Shown one piece after another: positions 1 to 13,326 of a stretch of 64,000 nt of DNA. The stretch's first letter is position 1; each line of letters opens with the position of its first letter. The DNA is taken from NCBI GenBank assembly GCA_003952965.2, contig CM025855.1, forward strand, positions 29,850,835-29,914,834, read 5' to 3'. The notes under the pieces are model-generated. The model searched no databases and had not been told where the DNA came from. It was given only the letters and a program-made list of their open reading frames with translations. A program made the position numbers and the translations under genes. This DNA comes from Morella rubra. Taxonomy: Eukaryota; Streptophyta; Magnoliopsida; Fagales; Myricaceae.

Positions 1-954
1 TGCGTCTTTTAATTTTGTGACATAATCTTCCCGCCGTTGATCGACTTAAGTAAGTCCTTTTGATGGTAATTTTAAGCAAACTTCAAAGATTACAACAATC
101 TATTACCGTTTGGATCAGCGAAATTTTCTGCAGAGTCATGCGAACTTTTAGCTGCTGAGGGCATCTGATTATAAACTCAATCTGCCTGTTACGCAGGTCT
201 GGAAGTGTCTTCAAAGCAAGATTGCCATCAGTAGTTTTGATCACAGATTCTCATGAGACTCTCGCAGATCATATTTTAGAACAAAAGGTTTTCACCCGAC
301 CGTATTAGAGATATATCTATTTAACAATATTGTTTATTTCACAGCTCCGGACATTTATACTTGCCTTCCTTATCAAGTTTCGAAAGTTGTTCCAAATCAT
401 GATAACTATTTATTTCTATATTGATTATTTGATCTCCATCAAGTTTGATTTGAAACTTCAACTGAGAAATACTTCTCCTGTGACCAGAAATCTAAATGAT
501 GGACATAGATAGTTAATATGTAGCTTGTGATGGGGGATAGTCCCAGAAGTATTTGGTTTCAACAGCCAATTTTTAAGTGGTTCTTTGGATATGTCTCGCT
601 AAACAGAGCCCCCAGCATATCTCCCCTGTTAAGTACATTCCTATCGTGAGGTCGAATTGAGCTCTATGGGAAAATGGGCATTGATCTTGAAGATGAGGGA
701 ATGAGAAATGCAACATATTCAGACAAAGCATGGTAAGTGCTGCGAATTTTGTCATTTCATCCATATTTGGAGTGCTTAAGGCAAGGGACAATAGGACAAT
801 AAGGTACATAATGGGCTGGTGATAATTTTGATCAAGATTTTAAGAACCAGATCTTACGAAAGGTTGCTGGTCATACTTATTAGTAGTGCAAAGACAAGCA
901 ACTAATGATCCAGCATGGTAAAGGTTTTGGCACGCTAGCCCGTTGCAGGTGGAA
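1..954. other. Intergenic, no gene recognised
   Basis: The stretch is AT-rich and has only short ORFs (under 80 codons) with no recognisable protein similarity and no convincing splice-linked exons. It is single-copy within the window and ends where the 3.2 kb tandem duplication begins. Confidence 0.6.
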
Positions 955-3900
955 GTGGAACTGTCATAGATCACGCTAACCCATCCTATGATGGACAATA
1001 ATTTCTCAGAGAATCATTATTTGAGTTGGGAGGGGAAATGCAAGTTCACAGCTTGTTATTCTTTAGAGCAGAAGATCATCATACTGCTCATCAATTATCA
1101 GATTCAAATCATTGAGAGTGGATTCGAATACCAAATGAAACAGGACATCTAATTTAATAGCTCATTATCTTGCTCTCATGCCTTCATTTCGAGCAAAATC
1201 CGGTGAAAAGATTTGGTTAGAGTCGTTTAATGTTGATTAGCCTCGGCAATGATTAAAGCTCCATACTGGGTCAAACTTTAGCCATTCTTCTTCTCCTATC
1301 ACCGAACAATTGGTTCTTTCTGTATCTTTTTGGTGTTGATCAGGAACAGGTTTCTTTTGTGATACTTAAGTGGCAGAGGATTGAAAACCAGCATTGACCT
1401 GCATTGCAAATACAGAGTGTGGGTCCTTTTAATCTTGCCCTACCACTTAAATTGAATGGTGGTCAACCCCATTAAGAGCATCGGCTGCCTATATTTATTG
1501 ATGCAGTATAATTGAGTTGGACCAATTTATCGACCAACACCATCATGCTGGTTTGCCTTTATGGCCTCCATGCTCAGAGCAATTTTCTGCACCAAAGAAT
1601 CCTATTCTCAAAGGGTATATGTCATCCTACTTTAACCCCTCCTCCCTTTTCGATTACACCACTAAAGCTGGCATCTGGACATTGCAAAACACGAAATAGA
1701 GCAGAAAGTAGTCTAGGCATGCTTTTACAAAATCTCTGCCAACATGTTGATCTGTGGCTGTATTTGTTGCTACGGTACTGAAAAATGGATAGGACTGGGG
1801 GTGAAGCAAAGTGGTCTTGGTTTGTAATCCCCTCTAGGGGTCCATTCGTGAGCTGGTCCTGAACCTTTAAGTGCTACGGCCTGCAGAAAACAAGACTTGT
1901 TTCCCCTGCATAATCCAATCACGCACTTTGCTTAACTTGAGAAGAATGCAAGAGCAAGAAATGCAAATTCATACTGGATAGACATCTGCCAGAACATTCA
2001 AGCCTAAAGTAAAAACTATTTGTTGACACAATAATTTGTTTTCTACAATTTTGCACGCAGTTTGGACGGATGAAAGGGGTTGTTTAAGGATCATAATAAT
2101 GGCCATTGTCTATCGAATTTCCAGCAGCAGAAGCAACCCAAGTTCAAACGCCAAGAAACATGATGATTATCTAAATTTGTACAAAACTTTTCCTTGAAAA
2201 CATGGCTCCATGTGATCTCCATGGCTCCATGTGATCTCCAAGGACTGATCCACGCGAATCAGGTTGAAACAAAGTGGGGCTGCTTAAATGGGCCGAAGTA
2301 AGGCCGGCATAGGCCATTCTATCAAAGGCCACATGGGTCCAAAAGTCATCAGCCACCAATTATAGCTGTCACGTACCTTGTCAAAAGTTAAATGTTACTC
2401 AAAGCTACTTAACTCCGTTTAGTGTTAGATATTTGGCTTTTGATAGGAAAATCATTTTTGGACCGCTACAGAAGTAGGCCTGTACTAGTACACCTATGTG
2501 TTCATTCTGTACCTATTACTAACACGTTTTCTGACAATATGAATGACTTTTCTAAGAACTGATTCCTGCAAATTGAATAAGCTTTTGGACCATTTTTGTA
2601 ACAATGCTACAGAAAATTATGATTCAATAAACCTGTATAGTGTTATCATACGGTGGCGGACTTAAGGGGGTTCAGACCCGAGCGGCCTCCCCTCCAGTCT
2701 GTCATTTTATTTTTTTTACATGTGTTTGCCCCAGGGCAGAGCTTTGGGTTTCTTGACTGGGGTTGAGTTGCTAAGGTTCTAATTTCCACATAATCTAACT
2801 AAGAAATAAATTATCTATTGACCTAATTTCCCATATTTGGTTGGAGAGATACCGGAAGAAATGAACTTCAAATTCGTCTTCATTCATTGAACAGGAATCC
2901 AGCTAATTGAATTTAAAAAGTAGTAAAAAGCACAATCCAATGGAAATATTCCGGTAGAGTAAATGGCTTTAGTGCTGAACTGAAATTTGTAACTTCTCAT
3001 ATTGTTCTCTAGAAAGTTTAGGAAGAACAGCAAATACTATGGTATTTTATTTCAATATTTTTAATGCGTAGCTGGCTGTACACCTTACATCATAGACCCA
3101 AGGCTTTCAGGGCTTGGTATCTTGTGCTCTGTTGCAGCCAATTTTGTTGTCCGCGGGGACAAGGTGTCTGCTGGACCCGAAGGGACATTAGGTGATGACG
3201 TTAGGTCGTTAGAGCCCAGTAACTTATTTAAATTTAGTTCTCTATTTTATTTAATAAATATATTTTTTTATTTTAACTATCAATTTTTTTAAAATATTCT
3301 TGACAGTTTCTTTATTTTTATTATTTTATTTAAATATTATTTTTAAAAAAAATTTTGTCTTTTTCTATACATTTATTTTTTTAAATATTCGTTTTAACAG
3401 TTTGAGAGGGAAAAAAAGGAGAACGTGAGAGTTAGGAAAAAAAAAGAAAAAGAATGAAAATAAAAGAAAAGAGAGAGAGAGAGAAGTGTGAGATTGGCAA
3501 GAAGAAAAAAAAAGAAAAGATAAATATTAATATTTTAAGATAATGAAGTGAATAGTAATTCTTTAAAAACCACTATTTACATGTTAAATTTGTTTGTTAA
3601 AAATTGTTAGAATAGATAAGCTGTTAGGGAGTTTTTTTCAGCCTTTTTGTTAAATTGGTTATTTATTCTAACCAAAATACTAGAATAGAGAAGCTACTAG
3701 ACATGCTCTAAGAGTTCACCTTTTTTTAAATTTTTAACCAACAAAATTACAGCGGATATCTCAAAATATATATATATAAAAAATCCAACACAAATTTTAA
3801 TAATTTTTTAAACAAACTCTAATACTTTTTTTAAAAAATATTTATTTTTTTTTTACTCATTTTTTTTTTTTTTTTAAATATTTTTTTTTATTAAATAAAT

Positions 3901-4127
3901 TCCATCTATTCACCCAACACTTTTTTTACAAACTTTCAATAAAACTTCAATTTATTTAAATATTCACACAACTATCAAAAATTTTACTATTTAAGATTAT
4001 TTTTTTTCCAACGAACATCATGTTTATCTCGCGATACTAATTTGGGCTGAGCTTTTTAATGGTAGCCTTTTTTGGTTTCATATGTTGAGGAAATTTACTG
4101 GATTATGATTACCGATATTTGATGATG
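955..4127. repeat. Tandem duplication, copy 1 (about 3.2 kb)
   Basis: This block repeats almost base for base at 4145-7321. The non-AT-rich part (955-3240) differs from the second copy by very little; one visible change is a 4-base length difference near 1303-1317. The AT-rich part (3240-4020) carries several homopolymer and short indels. The short ORFs at 1512-1781 and 2171-2359 (minus) recur unchanged in copy 2 but resemble no known protein. The junction between the copies (4128-4144) looks like a short fragment of internal sequence found near 2986-3002. No gene is recognised in it. Confidence 0.95.
3205..3712. mobile_element. Putative hAT-type MITE inside duplication copy 1
   Basis: An AT-rich, non-coding segment of about 500 bp is bounded by imperfect inverted ends sharing the core TTAGAGC. 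The right end read on the minus strand continues as a run of the kind common in plant hAT-derived MITEs (TTAGAGCATGTCTAGTAGC). It encodes nothing. The equivalent segment in copy 2 is about 6394-6888. The inverted ends are weak, so the boundaries are approximate. Confidence 0.35.
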
Positions 4128-4144
4128 AAATTTGTAACTTCTCA

Positions 4145-7100
4145 GTGGAACTGTCATAGATCACGCTAACCCATCCTATGATGGACAATAATTTCTCAGA
4201 GAATCATTATTTGAGTTGGGAGGGGAAATGCAAGTTCACAGCTTGTTATTCTTTAGAGCAGAAGATCATCATACTGCTCATCAATTATCAGATTCAAATC
4301 ATTGAGAGTGGATTCGAATACCAAATGAAACAGGACATCTAATTTAATAGCTCATTATCTTGCTCTCATGCCTTCATTTCGAGCAAAATCCGGTGAAAAG
4401 ATTTGGTTAGAGTCGTTTAATGTTGATTAGCCTCGGCAATGATTAAAGCTCCATACTGGGTCAAACTTTAGCCATTCTTCTTCTCCTATCACCGACAAGT
4501 TCTTTCTGTATCTTTTTGGTGTTGATCAGGAACAGGTTTCTTTTGTGATACTTAAGTGGCAGAGGATTGAAAACCAGCATTGACCTGCATTGCAAATACA
4601 GAGTGTGGGTCCTTTTAATCTTGCCCTACCACTTAAATTGAATGGTGGTCAACCCCATTAAGAGCATCGGCTGCCTATATTTATTGATGCAGTATAATTG
4701 AGTTGGACCAATTTATCGACCAACACCATCATGCTGGTTTGCCTTTATGGCCTCCATGCTCAGAGCAATTTTCTGCACCAAAGAATCCTATTCTCAAAGG
4801 GTATATGTCATCCTACTTTAACCCCTCCTCCCTTTTCGATTACACCACTAAAGCTGGCATCTGGACATTGCAAAACACGAAATAGAGCAGAAAGTAGTCT
4901 AGGCATGCTTTTACAAAATCTCTGCCAACATGTTGATCTGTGGCTGTATTTGTTGCTACGGTACTGAAAAATGGATAGGACTGGGGGTGAAGCAAAGTGG
5001 TCTTGGTTTGTAATCCCCTCTAGGGGTCCATTCGTGAGCTGGTCCTGAACCTTTAAGTGCTACGGCCTGCAGAAAACAAGACTTGTTTCCCCTGCATAAT
5101 CCAATCACGCACTTTGCTTAACTTGAGAAGAATGCAAGAGCAAGAAATGCAAATTCATACTGGATAGACATCTGCCAGAACATTCAAGCCTAAAGTAAAA
5201 ACTATTTGTTGACACAATAATTTGTTTTCTACAATTTTGCACGCAGTTTGGACGGATGAAAGGGGTTGTTTAAGGATCATAATAATGGCCATTGTCTATC
5301 GAATTTCCAGCAGCAGAAGCAACCCAAGTTCAAACGCCAAGAAACATGATGATTATCTAAATTTGTACAAAACTTTTCCTTGAAAACATGGCTCCATGTG
5401 ATCTCCATGGCTCCATGTGATCTCCAAGGACTGATCCACGCGAATCAGGTTGAAACAAAGTGGGGCTGCTTAAATGGGCCGAAGTAAGGCCGGCATAGGC
5501 CATTCTATCAAAGGCCACATGGGTCCAAAAGTCATCAGCCACCAATTATAGCTGTCACGTACCTTGTCAAAAGTTAAATGTTACTCAAAGCTACTTAACT
5601 CCGTTTAGTGTTAGATATTTGGCTTTTGATAGGAAAATCATTTTTGGACCGCTACAGAAGTAGGCCTGTACTAGTACACCTATGTGTTCATTCTGTACCT
5701 ATTACTAACACGTTTTCTGACAATATGAATGACTTTTCTAAGAACTGATTCCTGCAAATTGAATAAGCTTTTGGACCATTTTTGTAACAATGCTACAGAA
5801 AATTATGATTCAATAAACCTGTATAGTGTTATCATACGGTGGCGGACTTAAGGGGGTTCAGACCCGAGCGGCCTCCCCTCCAGTCTGTCATTTTATTTTT
5901 TTTACATGTGTTTGCCCCAGGGCAGAGCTTTGGGTTTCTTGACTGGGGTTGAGTTGCTAAGGTTCTAATTTCCACATAATCTAACTAAGAAATAAATTAT
6001 CTATTGACCTAATTTCCCATATTTGGTTGGAGAGATACCGGAAGAAATGAACTTCAAATTCGTCTTCATTCATTGAACAGGAATCCAGCTAATTGAATTT
6101 AAAAAGTAGTAAAAAGCACAATCCAATGGAAATATTCCGGTAGAGTAAATGGCTTTAGTGCTGAACTGAAATTTGTAACTTCTCATATTGTTCTCTAGAA
6201 AGTTTAGGAAGAACAGCAAATACTATGGTATTTTATTTCAATATTTTTAATGCGTAGCTGGCTGTACACCTTACATCATAGACCCAAGGCTTTCAGGGCT
6301 TGGTATCTTGTGCTCTGTTGCAGCCAATTTTGTTGTCCGCGGGGACAAGGTGTCTGCTGGACCCGAAGGGACATTAGGTGATGACGTTAGGTCGTTAGAG
6401 CCCAGTAACTTATTTAAATTTAGTTCTCTATTTTATTTAATAAATATATTTTTTTATTTTAACTATCAATTTTTTTAAAATATTCTTGACAGTTTCTTTA
6501 TTTTTATTATTTTATTTAATATTATTTTTTTTAAAAAAAAAAACATTTATTTTTTTAAATATTCGTTTTTAACAGTTTGAGAGGGAAAAAAAAAGGAGAA
6601 CGTAAAAGAGTTAGGAAAAAAAAGAAAAAGAAAAAAAAAAAAAAAGAGAGAAGAAGTTGAGACAAGAAGAAAAAAAAAAAGAATAAGAAAATTATAATAT
6701 TTTAAACGGATAATGAAGTGAATAGTAATTCTTTAAAAACCACTATTTACATGTTAAATTTGTTTGTTAAAAATTGTTAGAATAGATAAGCTGTTAGGGA
6801 GTTTTTTTCAGCCTTTTTGTTAAATTGGTTATTTATTCTAACCAAAATACTAGAATAGAGAAGCTACTAGACATGCTCTAAGAGTTCACCTTTTTAGTTA
6901 AAATTTTTTAACCCAACAAAATTTACAGCGGAATATCTCAATAATATATATATATAAAAATTCACAACACAAATTTTAATAATTTTTTAAACAAACTCTA
7001 ATACTTTTTTTTTAAAAATCATTTTATCAAATCTTTACTCCCTACATTTTTTTTACCGAACTTAAATATTTTTTTTATTAATAAATTCCATCTATTCATA

Positions 7101-7321
7101 ATTCCCAACACTTTTTTTACAAACTTTCAATAAAACTTCAATTTATTTAAATATTCACACAACTATCAAAAATTTTACTACTTTAAGATTATTTTTTTTC
7201 CAACAGAACATCAATGTTTATCTCGCGATACTAATTTGGGCTGAGCTTTTTAATGGTAGCCTTTTTTGGTTTCATATGTTGAGGAAATTTACTGGATTAT
7301 GATTACCGATATTTGATGATG
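4145..7321. repeat. Tandem duplication, copy 2 (about 3.2 kb)
   Basis: Direct repeat of 955-4127 at an offset of 3186-3194 bases. It ends where the shared sequence stops at about 7321 and unique sequence begins. The differences from copy 1 are concentrated in the A/T homopolymer-rich stretch 6430-7200. That pattern fits either a recent tandem duplication or two alleles placed in series by the assembler. Confidence 0.95.
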
Positions 7322-8644
7322 CTAAAATTATCAAACCCAACAGATGGGAATAGGCCGCCTCCAAAGCTCTCCTTCCTCTTACCGAACTTGCAAAACCTCA
7401 CAAATTGAATGGAGCTGCCCCATAGAAGTGAACTGTGAAACTCTATACTTAAATTAAAACTTGAGAAACTATGTTTAGATGGTTCTCAAAACGTTTTCAA
7501 AAACTTTTCACAATCACTTTTCCTTTCATTAATTTCAATTCTTTTCACCAATCCCAATAATTTTTTATAAATTCCAACAACTTTTAGCACATTTTTTATC
7601 AATCCTAAGAAAATCTACACTACTTTCAAAAAAACACAAACACAAAAAACTGTTTTAAGATCTAAACCAAACATAGTTGTTTCTATAGGTCTTCTCAGCG
7701 TGTTTATGGAATGAGTACATGTGAGTTTTCATAAGAGTGTCATCCTGTCTATTTTTGGGAGGAGCGGTAATGGCGGAGAGAATGTATCATATTTTTCCTT
7801 TCAAACTATAGAAGTTAATGACCTACCTTATGCATAGTTGGCTGGTGATTCTTTTCTGTTTATTGATGAGTCTTTCCTTATTCTCATGATACTCCAAATC
7901 TTTAGTAATTGGATCTCAATGACTTTGCTATTGATAGGATGCATGGAGATAAATTTTCTTGTATATGGAGATTTTCTAGATTCTCTTCATATAATTTTAG
8001 GGTTTACTTTCTGTCTCTAAGACCTTATGAACATTGAGCTTTTTGAGTGGACTCGTGGCCCGTAGTGCATCCCATTTAAGTACTTTCTCTGTTGGGCTTC
8101 ACTTATCAGCTGCACCGGCCTGTCAAGTGGATGGAAGATTATATATTCATTAATTTTATTTAATAGAAATTTACTGGCTTTCTTTGAGGGAATGTTCATT
8201 TTAGTGAGATTTTTAGAGTTTAAACTGTTTTGAAAATTTTCTGAGTGATGTTTAAGTTTATTGATATGCGTGCAGAATTTGTTAACTTGTATTGATATTT
8301 AAATATTTTTATTTATAAATTTTAAAATTTATGTATATCATTAAAAAAACAAACCAAAACGAATATATCCTGAAATGTAAGATTATCAAAAGAAAATACA
8401 AAATCAGAACGCGATATCTCAAAAAAGAAAACTAAAAAGTGAAAGAAGAACCAGCACAGTGAGCTAACTCTCTTCACTCTTCATTTTTTTTTTTGAGCGA
8501 CTCTTTTTCACTCTTCGCAAGAAAAGTAAAGTTCTTTGCGCCTCGCCAACTCAATCTCCACCTTCTTCGTCTTTCTCTGTTTTTGACCTATACTTCCTGA
8601 TCACCTGCTTTATCTTCTTGTTGTCCTTCTTCTTCTTCAATTCA
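7322..8644. other. Intergenic region upstream of thaumatin-like gene A
   Basis: No gene is seen here apart from the MITE at 7469-7676. The last 200 bases are pyrimidine-rich (CTTC and TCTT runs), as is common in plant 5' leaders, and lead into the ATG at 8645. ORFs at 7838-8020 and 8017-8199 (minus) are short and unrecognised. Confidence 0.5.
7469..7676. mobile_element. MITE with CTATGTTT ends, copy 1
   Basis: A non-coding element of about 208 bp. The left end CTATGTTTAGAT is inverted at the right end (AACCAAACATAG). It is rich in AATTCC and AACTTTT motifs. A second copy of the same family, clearly alignable over its whole length, lies at 32248-32451 with ends CTATGTTTGGAT and AACCAAACATA. 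The target-site duplication was not settled. Confidence 0.75.
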
Positions 8645-11168
8645 ATGGGTCGTCTGCCCCTATTCGCGACCATTCTCACTCTCCTCACCTTCTATTTCCT
8701 CTCAGGTAATCCACTATGACAGAACAACTCGATTTATTTGAATTTGATCATCATTCCGTTCTAACCCACTTTATGTTTTGTCTTTCATTTGTTGCCCTCA
8801 CAGAAGTACACTCTGCTTCATTCCAGATAGTCAACAAGTGCCGGCGAACTATATGGCCCGGCTTGCTGTCCGGCTCCGGGACGGCCCAGCTCCCCACGAC
8901 AGGTTTTGCTCTCCACAGTGGAAAATCCAAGACCATATCCATACCCAAGGCTTGGTCGGGTCGGATTTGGGGTAGGACCCTCTGTGGCCGGGACTCCAGC
9001 GGGAAGTTCTCTTGCTTGACTGCGGACTGCGGGTCCGGGACGGTAGAGTGCGCGGGTGGTGGCGCCAAGCCACCCGCCACGCTGGCAGAGTTCACTCTAA
9101 ACGGCGCCGGGGGGTTAGACTTTTACGACGTCAGCTTGGTCGATGGTTACAACCTCCCGATGCTTGTGGTGCCCAAGAGAGGTACAGGCGGGGGTTGCGG
9201 TGCCACGGGGTGCTTGGTGGACTTGAACGCTGCTTGCCCTGCGGAGTTGAGCGTGGCGCGTGCGAAGGGCAGTAGTGCCGTAGCGTGCAGGAGCGCGTGC
9301 GAGGCGTTCGACGATCCGAGATTCTGTTGCAGTGGGGCGTACTCCACGCCCGACACCTGCGGACCGTCTTTGTATTCGCTGTATTTCAAGTACGCTTGCC
9401 CACGCGCGTATAGCTACGCCTACGACGACAAAACCAGTACCTACACGTGCGCCTCCGCTGACTACCTGATCATATTTTGCCCGTCACCTTATAGCAGGTA
9501 AAATTGCCAATTAACCTTACGAGACGGACTGTTTCCTTTCCTTATCCGACGCAAACGTAGGGTTTGTTAGGTCTTTTTGTTGGAAAGCATGATATGCCAC
9601 GGTAGCGCGTTCCAGAAATCTCGCCAGCTCGTTATGGTTATGGAAGTGGGAAATATTATTGAGCTATGGGGGGGCCTTATTATGTGGAGCATGTTTTCCA
9701 TATCCTGCACCATGTCGCAGAAAACTATGGCACTTAGAAAAGGAAGTAGGTTTTCTTATTGGTGTGTCTTCGCAACTCTGCCAATAATAGTTCATCTTTA
9801 TCTTTATTTTTTAGTCGCTAAGAGTAAGCTTTTGCAAAGAACCATCATTTTCGATTAATAAATGATCGATCTGCCAATTATTGTAGTCTCAAGTAATTAG
9901 GTTTTCTTTCTTGTCTGTCATCAGTCTTAAGGGCACAGTCGTATTTCAGTAGCTTATTTCTTTTTCCTGTCTTGTGTTGCACATGCATCAGCATGTGCCC
10001 CCGTCCACTGGGATTCCTTTGTTTGCGTGCGTGCTGTATAGAAACAAGAAAGTCACCAAACCTTGTTAAGTCCAAGGTGATATTCTGGAATAGTTAGATG
10101 AGTTTTGTTGCTAACGTTGCCTTCTTCCTTTAGCCATTCGTGTCTCACATAGAAATCTTTGTGAAGGTTACATCTCTATGACTGTGGGGGCAGACTGAGA
10201 AATTTTGAATTTGTTGCTTGTACAACTATTGAAACTTTAGACATCCATCCAGTCATATTTGCAGATGGGTCAAAAACCAAGCGAAGTATTCTGTTTGGAG
10301 GCTCTTCTAAGATTTTTTAAGGCAGCCAACATCAAATTGATAGTAGGTTGGACTAGTAGTTATAAGCATCTTTCCGTGATTCAAAATAATTGTAGAAAGA
10401 CCGACGACTATGAGTTGGCATGCCTGGATTGATTCCCAGCGAGTTAGTGACATTGCATCTGTCAACTAATTGTAATTGTTTTGGGTGAAATCTTTTGGTT
10501 GGATATGCTCCAGTTTGCTTGGATTTGATCTCAAAAGTAAACGGATTTCTTTAAAATGGTTGTGCCTTACTTTACCAAGATGGGAGTCACTCTAGTCATG
10601 ATTCCTGGTTCAGATGTTTGAGTTCTTCTTGTATGCTACGTTCATCTACCCTGAACGCCTTCTGCCAATTAAAGCTCAGGAACTTCAGATTGTGGATTGT
10701 CTTCTATTTACACAAGGCATTTTCCTTCTCATTTTAGGATATCTTTCGATCCTGAATACAGCTGTTGCATTGAATCAAATCGGATCACCGTTCACATCAT
10801 TGCTTTCTTTTGAATGTTCTCACCGTACGGCGATTATTTGCCTTGTAGAATAGAACTAGCGTGTATGTACATTTTGGAAAATCCACATCATTGCTTTCTT
10901 TTGAATGTCCACACCGTACAGCGATTATTTGCCCTGTAGAATAGAACTAACGTGTATGTACATTTTGGAAATGTGCAGCCAAAAATTGCTTGGAACTCGA
11001 AAAGATGGGGCGCAGCTACCGCTGGTGAACAAGACCACAATGTACATAGCAAGCCAACATGCAAGCGCTGCTTCATCGCCAGGTCTGATACAAAAGCAAT
11101 TTGCCACACATGCTGTCTCTGTTGTAGCAGCAATCTTACTCTTTTGGCTGCTTTTACAACCTCTTTGA
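8645..11168 (+). CDS. Thaumatin-like protein A with predicted GPI-anchor tail (PR-5 family)
   Basis: Exons 8645-8705, 8804-9497 and 10979-11168 join in frame to about 314 residues. Exon 1 encodes a signal peptide; cleavage is likely near residue 25. The thaumatin domain (about 26-245) has all 16 cysteines expected for the large-type family, the signature GKFSCLTADCGSGTVEC, and the conserved FYDVSLVDGYNLPM. Exon 2 reads into TAA at 9499, but that TAA lies inside a donor (AG|GTAAAA). Splicing to the AG at 10978 restores the frame as SQKLLGTRKDG. Exon 3 then ends in HAVSVVAAILLFWLLLQPL, a hydrophobic C-terminus after a small-residue stretch, as in GPI-anchored proteins. The protein is therefore probably apoplastic and held at the plasma membrane. 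Members of the family bind beta-glucans or act in defence; the substrate here is unknown. If intron 2 were retained, a soluble form of about 252 residues would result. Confidence 0.88.
10793..10974. repeat. 91-bp tandem duplication at the 3' end of intron 2 of thaumatin-like gene A
   Basis: Two adjacent copies (10793-10883 and 10884-about 10974) share the core CACATCATTGCTTTCTTTTG and the run TGTATGTACATTTTGGAAA. The second copy ends just before the AG (10977-10978) used by exon 3. The duplication therefore doubled the presumed branch-point/pyrimidine region but not the acceptor itself. Confidence 0.9.
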
Positions 11169-13326
11169 CTAACATATTGGCCTGAGCTTTTCCAGGCAGA
11201 TAGTACCATGAAGTTAGCTGAAGAATTGGTGTCATCTTTCCCTATTGTCGTGCCAGATCTCTGCTTCTCTTTCAATCCTACCATTTTAAACCAATCAGGC
11301 TGCTAAAATACAGATTGGCCGCATGTGGCAGGAGTTCTCAGAATTGCCACAAAGAAACCTTGTATATATCCTCCTCTGCCTCGTTGCTTTCTTCGTGCCA
11401 TAGAATCCCTTGTGTTATATAGACAACAACAATCCCAGTTGAGAGATCATAAATCATAAATTATTGTAGTTAAGGGCAGTGACCAGCCTAGCTCTTTCTT
11501 CATAACTACGGGCACGAACAACTCAACGCCCTACTTCGTCAGTTTTCTCAAATTTACTCTTTTGAGGAGTCTCTTGTGCTAGAAAGGGATGTAAGGGGAT
11601 CCGATACTGTGTGTATGGAAATCCAAGTTTTTGTCCTCTTTAAAATGAGTATTTTTGTTCCAAGTTAGGAAGCTCACGTACTTGGGCCTCTGAATTGTCG
11701 GGCATTGTCTTCGTGGGTCTCCTACACAGTTAGGGTATGGGCGGTGATGCAGACGTTGGTAAATGAAATCAGTTTCTGTGTGGTCCGCTCTCTACAGCCC
11801 TCACGGTTAATGACTCTCTGTACATGGAGCGTAGCGTTAAGGCTAGTTGTGGTGCCCGGACTATTAAATTGAAGGCCATCATCATCATTACCTAGATTCG
11901 GCAAGTCTCGCGAGCCCAGTAGAGCCGACATGCTTGAGCATGGAAGCCACTATTCCTCTTTTTTTTTTTTTGGGTTTCTGTTTTGTGCAGCTATAGGATC
12001 AGGGTAATGTGAAGGTGAAGATAGGACTATTTGCATTGTCTACGCTCGAAAGTAGGGTCGAAGAGAGACGATGGGAATGCTAATATCTTCATTATGCATC
12101 TAGCAAAAGTTCCATTCGAGGTTTTCAATGGACAAGAAAACGAAAACACTTGGTTCATCATGGTCCACAAGACAAATGAGAGACGACCTAATAACTGTCG
12201 TATTCACAACCGACAATGGTATGGGTGCCCTATAGGAGGAGGCGGGCCTCAAATCACAAGACAGGTCAGGCTATAACGGTGTAGGCCCAAAATTTGGCTA
12301 AAGTAGGCGATGGAAATCATGGAATGGACTAAACAAACCTTTCCCGCGGCGGATCCTCGTTATCTCTCATCCTTGAGGACCACAAAAGTGTACAATAAGG
12401 GTCTCCATTTATGCGTGGCCAACCAATTGGGTTAGGTAATCTAAAAGATAGTCCCCCCCCGGTCTACGAGTGCCGTCTTATGCCCGTGACTTCCTGCTAG
12501 GCTTCTTTCCAGGTAGAACGATAGACGTCAACGTTGCTCTGTTATCCGAGACACTTTTATAAAACAAGTATACTCAACGCTGAAGGTGAGCTCGGATTGG
12601 CTCCACTTTCTCAAATACAGATAAACGAGTTTTGGGAACATTGCAAGCTACACTCCTACTTGTATATTTGTTTCTGTCTTATAGAGCTACCCAAATTGAG
12701 ATGAAGAACGTGAGGTTCTTGCACATCGGATTCGTCTTAAAGTGAACTGTCGAGATTGGGTTTTACTGGAAACAAATAGCAATTCCTCCCCACTATTACT
12801 GCCAAGGTGGTATTGATGCAGGATTTCTTTTTGCTTCATAGAGGGGACAAAGAGAGAGGTAAAGGAGTCTCATTGTCTCAAAAAGCAAAATTGTAGGTTC
12901 TTATCCACTATTCACTTTCCGCACCGAATGAGCATGACCTGCCCCCGTTTTGGCCTGAGGGACGTCGGCACAACTACGATCGAACCGACTTCCCTGGAAA
13001 CTCACGAAAAGAAGTAAATTAGGATCAATAATTCTCCACCCCGTGATGATCAATGTGGTTGGACTCGTGCGTAAGTGCAGATGGAAAAGAAGGCGATTGA
13101 TTTGAAGAGTATCAGTTAAAACTTAAAAATATTCTCTATTTTTTCTCATCATCGAGTATAATAATTCCTATGGACCCAATGAAATTGTGAATAGACACAT
13201 TGCATCTCTTCCTAAAAGGGTTGGATGGCTTATAGTTATTGATGTCTCTTCATTAGGCCCGCCCATTTCATTTAAAATAAAATGAGTGTTGAGTGGGGAA
13301 TAAGTTTTCGTTCTTTTTTTTTTTTT
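11169..13326. other. Intergenic; no gene recognised
   Basis: Only short ORFs lie here, none recognised. The part from about 12000 to 13060 is visibly less AT-rich than its surroundings, with few long A/T runs, and includes an unassigned 81-codon ORF at 12031-12276. Nothing else is supported. Confidence 0.5.

Noticed and set aside
1512..1781. 89-codon ORF, present identically at 4698-4967
   Set aside because: Its repetition is explained by the 3.2 kb duplication. There is no recognisable domain, and several overlapping frames are equally open.
9499..9501. TAA as the end of thaumatin-like gene A (same for 18905-18907 in gene B)
   Set aside because: In both genes the TAA overlaps a donor, and a downstream exon in the right phase encodes a matching SQK-start tail with a GPI-type end. 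I treat these as splice sites.
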